In this document: in pieces, positions 54,383-61,228 of the stretch | Numbering within the stretch: position 1 is the first letter of the stretch | How the letters are laid out: each line of letters opens with the position of its first letter | Assembly (NCBI GenBank): GCA_913060665.1 | Contig: CAJXUY010000011.1 | Location: 1-64,000 of the forward strand | Source of the DNA: an uncultured Oleiphilaceae bacterium | GTDB taxonomy: Bacteria > Pseudomonadota > Gammaproteobacteria > Pseudomonadales > Oleiphilaceae | Length of the DNA stretch: 64,000 nucleotides | Direction of reading: 5' to 3' | Position numbers and translations under genes: made by a program | The notes under the pieces: generated by a model | Databases searched by the model: none | Told to the model about the DNA's origin: nothing | The model's input: only the letters and a program-made list of their open reading frames with translations

Positions 54383-55516
54383 ATGCCAATACTGACTCAA
54401 GTTCTGTTTATCGTTTTTATATCCTGCCTAAGCAATCAATTCGTTTACGCATCCACCGATGAGCCAATTCCCACCCAAAATAACATCAATGAAACCGAGA
54501 ATGAGGCCAATACGACTGATAAAGAAGGGTATAGCCAACAGACAGAGGCTACAGAGCCCTCTGAACCTCTTGAATTGGGCGACCTGGAAGAGGACTCTGC
54601 ACCACTCTATTTGAGCCCCGAATCGCTCGAATGGATCGACACTAATCAGCGAACATGGTCCCATAACGTATCAGCGATTGGTGGTTACCTAGATAGCTTT
54701 ATGGGAGACACCAGCGGTTATCAAGATACAAATAAAAGCTTCGTTAAAGTTTACTTTGATTTAGATACATCGACGTATGATGGCATATCGTTCAAACCAA
54801 GAATCAAAGCTAGCCTGGACCTTCCGATCACTAAAAAGAAGCTCAGGATCGTCATTGAAAACGACCCCGACCAAGAACAAGGCATTTCTGAACGTAACCT
54901 GTCTGATCTACCCAGCACAGAGGGAGAGTCAAATAATGGGTTGTATGGTTCGATAAGATACCTATTCGAGTCAGAAAAATGGAGTCGACTCTCATTTGAC
55001 TGGGGCGTCAAAGCTCGCTGGCCACCCGATCCTTTTGCCCGCTTCAGAGCCGTAAGAGGCTGGGAGATTAGTGATCACTGGTATATGGTGTATTCACAAG
55101 AAGTGTTTATGTTCGAAAGTAAAGGGTTTGGCACCTACTCTCAATTTGACTTTGACCGCAGGCTAACCGAAAAACTCTTATTTCGTGTCACTAGCGTGCT
55201 GGACTGGCATGAACGGACGGAGCAGTTCGACTTACTGGAACAACTCTCTCTCTTCCAAGACATTAACAACAAACGAGCCATTCAATATGCTGCTGGTATA
55301 GTGGCTGAAGAGAAAAAGGGAAGCCGTATTACCAACTACTACACTAAAGCATCTTATCGTCGACGGCTCTATAAAGACTGGCTATTCTATGAAATGACAC
55401 CAGGTATTGAATTTCAACGAATAGAAGACTTTAAACCTAACCCTTTCGTCTCATTTCGGTTAGAAATGCTGTTTGCTAAAGATGCCAGCCGAAAACTCAC
55501 TACTCGACTCTACTAA
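54383..55516 (+). CDS. predicted outer-membrane beta-barrel protein
   Basis: A 377-residue protein with a signal peptide ending near ..FVYAS, a Thr/Glu-rich linker, then repeated amphipathic strands (VKVYFDLDTSTYDGISFKPR, WSRLSFDWGVKARWP, RITNYYTKASYRR). It ends KLTTRLY, an aromatic end. It sits just upstream of a two-component pair, a plausible reporter or target gene. Confidence 0.55.
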   Translation: MPILTQVLFIVFISCLSNQFVYASTDEPIPTQNNINETENEANTTDKEGYSQQTEATEPSEPLELGDLEEDSAPLYLSPESLEWIDTNQRTWSHNVSAIGGYLDSFMGDTSGYQDTNKSFVKVYFDLDTSTYDGISFKPRIKASLDLPITKKKLRIVIENDPDQEQGISERNLSDLPSTEGESNNGLYGSIRYLFESEKWSRLSFDWGVKARWPPDPFARFRAVRGWEISDHWYMVYSQEVFMFESKGFGTYSQFDFDRRLTEKLLFRVTSVLDWHERTEQFDLLEQLSLFQDINNKRAIQYAAGIVAEEKKGSRITNYYTKASYRRRLYKDWLFYEMTPGIEFQRIEDFKPNPFVSFRLEMLFAKDASRKLTTRLY

Positions 55517-55662
55517 CCCCCCCTCAGCTCAATCTGAAGTTTTACCGCTCTTGACGAAATGTGAAAAAAGCAAGGAAATTCGACGCCGACGCTTATTTTC
55601 AAAGATTGATTAAGTATAGTAAAGACTTAGCGTCGCGCCCATAAACAGAGACCTTGCTAAAA

Positions 55663-57141
55663 ATGAATAGCATTCGCTTTAAGCTCCTATCCACCTTATT
55701 AGTCGCTACCTGCGGTTTAGTTATCTGTATGTATTTAGTCATGCAGTGGAGTTTTGATCGTGGTTTTTTAACCTATATTAATGCCCAAGAAGCCCCAAAG
55801 TATGAACGACTGGCTGAAAGGTTAAGTCAGGAGTGGCTGCAAGCGGGCAGTTGGGATAGAGTTAAAAACAACAGGCGATATTGGGGGAGTATGTTCTCCG
55901 AGAGTCTAGAAATTGAACGTCGGCAACCGACATCAACAAACAATATTGCTTGGAGCAACAGAAGGCCTCCTCCGCGGTTTGAATCTCGTGACAATGAAAA
56001 CGTTCGTCCTCCGCCGTTAAGAGAAGAGCGAGATATTGGGCTAACACCATTTACCCAAACAACGACGACAAGACCGTTTCTTTTAGATCATAGAAAGCAG
56101 ATCATATATGGTGAAGCCAGCCTGCTAAAACAGGTCACGTTATACCCTATATCAAGCAAAGGCACACTGGTCGGTTATGTTGGGCAATTACGAAAACGAG
56201 AGCTAACAGGTGAGCTAGACCAAGTATTTTTACAACAGCAAACTGAAGCATTCACGTGGATTGCACTTGTCATGGTCTTAATCCCGCTTATTATCGCATT
56301 CCCGATTGCCGCTCATTTTGTAAACCCTATCAAACAGCTAACGCAAGGCACCCAGAAACTGGCCAACGGTGACTACAGCGCCGTCATCCCCATTACGACA
56401 GATGATGAGCTGGGCCAACTGTCTAAAGATTTCAACATGCTCGCTCACACCCTTTCAAAAAACGAGAACTCCCGCCAACAATGGATAGCCGATATTTCTC
56501 ATGAATTAAGAACCCCGCTGGCGGTATTAAAAGGCGAAATTGAGGCCATACAAGACGAGGTTAGACAACCAACAGTCTCGGCAATCGCATCACTGCACAG
56601 TGAAGTAGAGCACCTGAGCCAACTCGTGAACGACCTATATGAATTATCAATGTCAGACATTGGCGCGCTTAGCTATAAAAAAGAAAAACTCTATGTAGGA
56701 AACGTAATAGAAGATACTCTCGATGGGTTTAAATCTGTATTTGCTCAAAAAGGGATTACCATCTTGCATGAGCCATCGGCTCAACACTCATATTATTGTT
56801 TAGCCGATGCCAAACGGCTTAAACAGCTATTTAGCAACCTGTTTAAGAATACGCTCCGCTATACTGATGCCCCCGGCACCCTGAAAATCATAGAAGAAGT
56901 ACGCGATAGATCTCTATTCATCCATTTTAAAGACTCCGCACCAGGCGTCCCCCCAAAAGCACTCGAAAAGCTATTCGAGAGGCTGTACCGAGTGGAAGGT
57001 TCTCGAAACAGAACCTCTGGAGGCGCAGGCCTAGGGCTTTCTATTTGTAATAATATTGTCGCATCTCATGAGGGTACGTTATCCGCAGCACACTCCCCAA
57101 TCGGTGGACTCTGGATTACTATAAAGCTGCCATTATGCTAA
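55663..57141 (+). CDS. sensor histidine kinase, BaeS-like
   Basis: Start taken as ATG 55663 (an in-frame TTG at 55654 is possible); 492 residues. A TM near 8-28, a periplasmic domain with a proline-rich stretch (RRPPPRFE and VRPPPLREER), a second TM near 200-220, a HAMP linker (NPIKQLTQGTQKL), HisKA with ISHELRTPL (H280), then the HATPase boxes (NLFKNTLRYTD, GGAGLGLSICNNIV). It pairs with the response regulator 66 bp downstream. Confidence 0.93.
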   Translation: MNSIRFKLLSTLLVATCGLVICMYLVMQWSFDRGFLTYINAQEAPKYERLAERLSQEWLQAGSWDRVKNNRRYWGSMFSESLEIERRQPTSTNNIAWSNRRPPPRFESRDNENVRPPPLREERDIGLTPFTQTTTTRPFLLDHRKQIIYGEASLLKQVTLYPISSKGTLVGYVGQLRKRELTGELDQVFLQQQTEAFTWIALVMVLIPLIIAFPIAAHFVNPIKQLTQGTQKLANGDYSAVIPITTDDELGQLSKDFNMLAHTLSKNENSRQQWIADISHELRTPLAVLKGEIEAIQDEVRQPTVSAIASLHSEVEHLSQLVNDLYELSMSDIGALSYKKEKLYVGNVIEDTLDGFKSVFAQKGITILHEPSAQHSYYCLADAKRLKQLFSNLFKNTLRYTDAPGTLKIIEEVRDRSLFIHFKDSAPGVPPKALEKLFERLYRVEGSRNRTSGGAGLGLSICNNIVASHEGTLSAAHSPIGGLWITIKLPLC

Positions 57142-57207
57142 AAGCAGAAAATAATTATTAACCACCTGAGCACTTTGTTAGATTAAATACAAACGAAAGG
57201 TAGCAAA

Positions 57208-57894
57208 ATGACATCACATATACTGATTGTTGAAGATGAACCAAAACTAGCCTCTCTAATTTCAGACTACCTCGCTCAATCAGGCTATAAAACAAGCATC
57301 ATCGCTAACGGACTTGAGGTTCTACCTTTTGTAAAAAGCACCTCCCCTGACCTTGTACTGCTAGACCTTATGCTGCCTGGAAAAGACGGTATGGAGATAT
57401 GCAAAGAAGTACGTCAGTTTTCTGTGGTCCCTATCATCATGATCACCGCACGTATTGAAGAAATTGACCGTTTATTAGGACTAGAGCTGGGCGCCGATGA
57501 TTACATCTGCAAACCCTTTAGCCCACGCGAAGTGGTAGCACGCGTTAAAGCGGTATTAAGACGGTTTCAGCCTACTAGCATCGTATCGAATAATGAAAAA
57601 ACTAACGTCATAACACTGGACAAAGAGCGCTATAAAGCCACTATTAACGGCCAAGAGATCACTCTAACGGCAGTAGAGTTTCAACTGTTCGATAAGCTGT
57701 TTTCAGAACCAGGGCGAATTTACTCAAGAGAACAGTTAATGGACCACATTTACCAAGACCATCGAGTCGTAAGCGATCGCACCATTGACAGTCATATTAA
57801 GAAAATTCGCAAGAAGGTTACTGGTGCACTGCCGAGGCAAGAAATGATTCATTCGGTATATGGTGTGGGGTATAAGTACGAGTACAATGACTAG
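57208..57894 (+). CDS. OmpR-type response regulator, BaeR-like
   Basis: A 228-residue regulator: receiver with phosphoacceptor D53 (LLDLMLPGKDG) and acidic pocket VEDEP, K in CKPFSPRE, then the winged-helix output domain (TAVEFQLFDKLFSEPGRIYS, DRTIDSHIKKIRKKV). Gene order kinase then regulator matches BaeSR. Confidence 0.95.
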   Translation: MTSHILIVEDEPKLASLISDYLAQSGYKTSIIANGLEVLPFVKSTSPDLVLLDLMLPGKDGMEICKEVRQFSVVPIIMITARIEEIDRLLGLELGADDYICKPFSPREVVARVKAVLRRFQPTSIVSNNEKTNVITLDKERYKATINGQEITLTAVEFQLFDKLFSEPGRIYSREQLMDHIYQDHRVVSDRTIDSHIKKIRKKVTGALPRQEMIHSVYGVGYKYEYND

Positions 57895-57895
57895 C

Positions 57896-58156
57896 TTACC
57901 GTCTAATTAAATACTTATTAACAGTTTGTTCGTACTCACCAGTATGCTTAAGTTCATGACAACAGTCATCGGTATAGCGTTTAATTTCATCGGGCATTTT
58001 TGGTGAAAGCGCGAATAGAATATCGTACTTTGGGGAGATATTTGACAAGTCGAGAGGGTAGTAATATTTGTAGCTTTCACCCCCCTGTTTCAAATTATAT
58101 TTAATCCTAGACTCCATTTCCACAAACCCAAGCCCCTGCCTGAATGCCGTTATTCT
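57896..58156 (-). pseudogene. C-terminal remnant of a periplasmic binding protein
   Basis: The minus frame is open from 58156 and reads GFVEMESRIKYN, then SPKYDILFALSPKM and KHTGEYEQTVNKYL. These match the C-terminal lobe of amino-acid-type binding proteins; the rest is absent and no start is visible. It probably arose from loss of a larger gene. Confidence 0.5.
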
Positions 58157-58228
58157 TCATTCATTAATACTCCAAGAGATTCTAAAAAGCGGCCACCAAT
58201 CTTGACCGCTGTTATAGCTAACTACACA

Positions 58229-58756
58229 TTATTTAGGCAGTTTATTAAGCATTTGGGTGACGGCATAATCAAGCCGTATTTTTGTGGTCTCTATATCTGC
58301 ATTCTCTTGCAGGTCTGCCGCTGCAGCCCCAACCCAAATAGGTTGGCCACTGTTTACATCAATAAGAATTATCATCAAAGCACCTTTAGGAATGTTCTCT
58401 AACGTATCGAGTTTCGTCTCGGCATTTTTCACGACTTCAATGTTGTCCATATCGATACCTGCGGCAAACGCAACCGCAACATCAGGGTTTGAGCTGCTTT
58501 CAACCATGCCTCTTTTTCTCAGCTCTCTATCGATGTAAAACTTAACTTCGGTATCGGCATCAAATGTGGGTGGTTCCCAACGTCCTGCTTCATCAAACAT
58601 AATGGCAGCAGCTCCCAGCCACGTGTAAGTTTTGTACCCCGCAAAACTAACTTTGGGGTCTGACTCAGCAGTAATGTCGATATCTTGCGTCACAGTGGAG
58701 CATCCAGCCAGCATCATCACGATCAATGAAAACGCGATCAATAACACTTTTTTCAT
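58229..58756 (-). CDS. DUF4136 lipoprotein
   Basis: A 175-residue protein with a lipobox (LAGC, Cys 19) and DUF4136 features (FAGYKTYTWLGAA, VKFYIDRELRKRGM, PDVAVAFAAG). AAGGGA precedes the ATG. It is the second member of the family in the window (see 43649). Confidence 0.88.
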   Translation of the reverse strand: MKKVLLIAFSLIVMMLAGCSTVTQDIDITAESDPKVSFAGYKTYTWLGAAAIMFDEAGRWEPPTFDADTEVKFYIDRELRKRGMVESSSNPDVAVAFAAGIDMDNIEVVKNAETKLDTLENIPKGALMIILIDVNSGQPIWVGAAAADLQENADIETTKIRLDYAVTQMLNKLPK

Positions 58757-58927
58757 TTTAAATATCCCTTTTAGTTTTTGATAAATAGAAAATTATAAAC
58801 GCATTCTCTAGTCTATATAGGTTACCCTTTATTTCCAATATCCCTCTATAATTCTGATAGGTAACTGATACAATGCTTTAGCATTAATACTACACATTCC
58901 ACCAACACAACGATTGCGCAGCCATTT

Positions 58928-59782
58928 ATGCAGCGAACTACCTACACTATCATAGTCTTGTTCATACTCTTTTATCAGGGGTTAGTAAACGCTGATACAA
59001 GCACCCATGAACCAAACAGCGTCTTTCGAAGCCAAAGTACCGATCAAACCAAAACAGCCGAAGGCCCTCCACCTGAGCATCAGGAAGAACAGCCAACCTC
59101 ATCACCTTATAAAGTAACGCTCTGGAATCCACAAAACGGCGAAGACAAAAATCGCCTGTGGTCACAAACCAAACTTATGTTCGGTTTGGGTGTAGGTGTA
59201 GCTGGCTTTATCGCGTTGCTGCCTGAGGAAATATCAAATTGGGATGTTGATAAATATGAAGATGGGTTGATGCAACGATGGTGGGATAACGTAAGAGAAG
59301 GCCCCGTTTGGGACGAAGATCATTGGGCCATCAACTATATCGGTCACCCTTATTTTGGCGGTGTTTATTACCAAGTAGCCCGTAAATCGGGCTATAGTCA
59401 ATGGGATTCTTTCTCCTACTCGGCCTTAATGTCGACATTTTATTGGGAATATGGTCTAGAGGCCTTTGCCGAAGTACCTTCTATCCAAGACCTTGTTGTA
59501 ACGCCCGTTGGCGGCTGGATATATGGCGAGTGGGCACACCAAACTGAAAAAAAGATTATCGCTGACGGCGGAACAGTATGGGGCTCTGAAGGCTGGGGTG
59601 CCACGGCGCTGTTCTTTCTTGACCCGGTTGAAAAAATTGGCTCCGGTATTAATAGCATGCTAGGTAAAGAGTTGATTGTTACTGGATCAGGCATGATATC
59701 CCCCCACCCTACTTATTTTGACCCTGTTGCAGGAGAATCATATGCTGGGTATTGGGGTGTTGATATGGTGTTTACATTCTAG
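58928..59782 (+). CDS. DUF3943 protein, outer-membrane associated
   Basis: A 284-residue protein with a signal peptide (about 1-22), a linker rich in Thr, Pro and Glu, then the DUF3943 body: DHWAINYIGHPYFGGVYYQV, WEYGLEAFAEVPSIQDLVVT and TPVGGWIYGEW. The family is found near outer-membrane and lipid-processing genes; its function is unknown. It precedes a barrel gene by 43 bp. Confidence 0.85.
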   Translation: MQRTTYTIIVLFILFYQGLVNADTSTHEPNSVFRSQSTDQTKTAEGPPPEHQEEQPTSSPYKVTLWNPQNGEDKNRLWSQTKLMFGLGVGVAGFIALLPEEISNWDVDKYEDGLMQRWWDNVREGPVWDEDHWAINYIGHPYFGGVYYQVARKSGYSQWDSFSYSALMSTFYWEYGLEAFAEVPSIQDLVVTPVGGWIYGEWAHQTEKKIIADGGTVWGSEGWGATALFFLDPVEKIGSGINSMLGKELIVTGSGMISPHPTYFDPVAGESYAGYWGVDMVFTF

Positions 59783-59825
59783 TTATAGCTAACTACATAA
59801 TAGAACAAGAAAGTCGGTATTTTTT

Positions 59826-60386
59826 ATGATCAAACGTATATTGAACGGTTCATTATTAAACCACGCCTTTGCGCTTTTTGCTCTAATGAGTTCAGCGTCT
59901 TCATTCGCTGAAGAGATCAATACCAGTATCATCGAGTTTTCTCCAAATGTAGGTTATTACCAATTCGATAGCAGCCGTCAGGTCGATGACAACCCTTTTA
60001 TAGGGATGGGGTTAGGGCTACATTTTTCACGCTCATTTGCAGCTATTTTAAACTACTCACGCTTTGACACAGAGCTAAGTGATGGCAGTAGTGCAGGTGA
60101 CATAGACGTTCAGAAATATCATATTGATGGGCTGTACTTTTTTAACGTCGAAGAAAAATGGAGACCTTATGTAACAATCGGTTTTGGTCAAATCGATTTC
60201 AAGAATAGCATTCAAGAAGAAGTCAACGAAACACAACTTAGCGCAGGACTGGGCCTCTCTTTTCAAGTAACACCTAAGTGGTCAATCCGCGCAGATGCAC
60301 GAGACTTTTATAGCTTTGACGAAAGCCTTAATGAACAGACATTTATGATGACAGTGGGATATAGAATCGGTGAGGGCGAGCGATAA
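59826..60386 (+). CDS. OmpA-like outer-membrane beta-barrel
   Basis: A 186-residue protein with a signal peptide ending near ..SSFA, then an eight-strand barrel pattern (FSPNVGYYQFDSSRQ, GLHFSRSFAAILNYSRFDT, DGLYFFNVEEKWRPYVTIGF, MMTVGYRIGEGER). No OmpA peptidoglycan-binding domain follows, so this is a barrel-only protein. Confidence 0.75.
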   Translation: MIKRILNGSLLNHAFALFALMSSASSFAEEINTSIIEFSPNVGYYQFDSSRQVDDNPFIGMGLGLHFSRSFAAILNYSRFDTELSDGSSAGDIDVQKYHIDGLYFFNVEEKWRPYVTIGFGQIDFKNSIQEEVNETQLSAGLGLSFQVTPKWSIRADARDFYSFDESLNEQTFMMTVGYRIGEGER

Positions 60387-60436
60387 GTCAGTTATGACCG
60401 ATAAACCTAAGCGATACGATGTGCAAATCTAAAAAG

Positions 60437-60462
60437 GCCACCCCACTTTAAAGTGAGGTGGC
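60437..60462 (-). terminator. hairpin terminator for a minus-strand transcript
   Basis: GCCACCCCACTTT and AAAGTGAGGTGGC pair along 13 bp with one mismatch. On the minus strand it is followed by CCTTTTTAG, giving a U-run. It lies about 75 bp downstream of the 30-codon minus-strand ORF at 60537. Confidence 0.6.
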
Positions 60463-60536
60463 GGAGCAAGTGCTGACAACCTGCTAATTGGGAGACATAA
60501 CCATTAACGTTGATAATACTACACTACACCAAAATA

Positions 60537-60629
60537 CTAGCAGTAGTTGATCTCGTTAAGGTAAGCAACCAGTGCATCCATATTTTGTTGTTCAATATCT
60601 GAATGAGGTACAAAAATTTCTAATTCCAT
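60537..60629 (-). CDS. 30-codon acidic ORF with own terminator
   Basis: A minus-strand ORF of 30 codons starts MELEIFVPHSDIEQ and ends LNEINYC. AAGAGAG lies seven bases before the ATG and a hairpin with U-run lies downstream. It is acidic and ends in Cys, with no signal peptide. The gap 60387-60836 otherwise holds no gene on the plus strand. It could be a RiPP-like precursor or a regulatory small protein. Confidence 0.45.
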   Translation of the reverse strand: MELEIFVPHSDIEQQNMDALVAYLNEINYC

Positions 60630-60836
60630 CTCGGTTCTCTCTTGGCATCAATTATTTGGGTTTTCCCGACAGACTTAAAGCATCTAGCTACTGGTGATCG
60701 GGCAGTTTGTTCAAACTACAGGGCCATCATAACCAAAATATATGATACGGGCTTGACACTACGGGTCGATCACTTGACTATTTGTTGCAACCTTTGAAAG
60801 AGCAGACACTAATAACAACATGAGGCAATTGATAGT

Positions 60837-61166
60837 ATGAAAAAAATACTGGCTTGTTTATTTTGTTTGTCGTTATCCTCATGCAGTCTATTGTCGACTC
60901 ACAAGATTCAGCAAGGAGCTGGTAAGGTGAGACTATTTGAAGAGTACACTGTAGTAGAAAACTGCCAGTTTGTTCAGGATATTATTGGCACCGAGGGACA
61001 CTGGTATAACCACTTGTTTATATCGAATAAAACGCTCATTCAAGCCGCCATCAACGACCTCAAAAACCAAGCTCAGCAATTAGGGGCCAATACCATACAC
61101 CTCCACTCGAATTTGCTTTTCGCCTCGTCAGTAACATTGGTCGGACAGGCTTATAATTGTAAATAG
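60837..61166 (+). CDS. DUF4156 family small lipoprotein
   Basis: A 109-residue protein with a lipobox (LSSC, Cys 16) and body typical of DUF4156 (VVENCQFVQDIIG, NDLKNQAQQLGANTIHLHS). The family is of unknown function. A TTGACA at about 60754 may be its -35. It is convergent with the TamB gene. Confidence 0.75.
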   Translation: MKKILACLFCLSLSSCSLLSTHKIQQGAGKVRLFEEYTVVENCQFVQDIIGTEGHWYNHLFISNKTLIQAAINDLKNQAQQLGANTIHLHSNLLFASSVTLVGQAYNCK

Positions 61167-61228
61167 CTATTGAGAAAATTGAATCCAATTCAATATAAAC
61201 AAGTAACATGTGCCTAATGAGGTAAACA

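Noticed and set aside
58210-59799. Repeated GTTATAGCTAACTACA near 58,211 and 59,784
   Set aside because: The 16-bp match lies downstream of two genes and may be chance or a weak 3'-end signal; two copies are too few to call a repeat family.
61170-61200. ATTGAAT..ATTCAAT inverted repeat between DUF4156 and tamB
   Set aside because: Seven-base AT-rich arms with no U-run; too weak to call a terminator.
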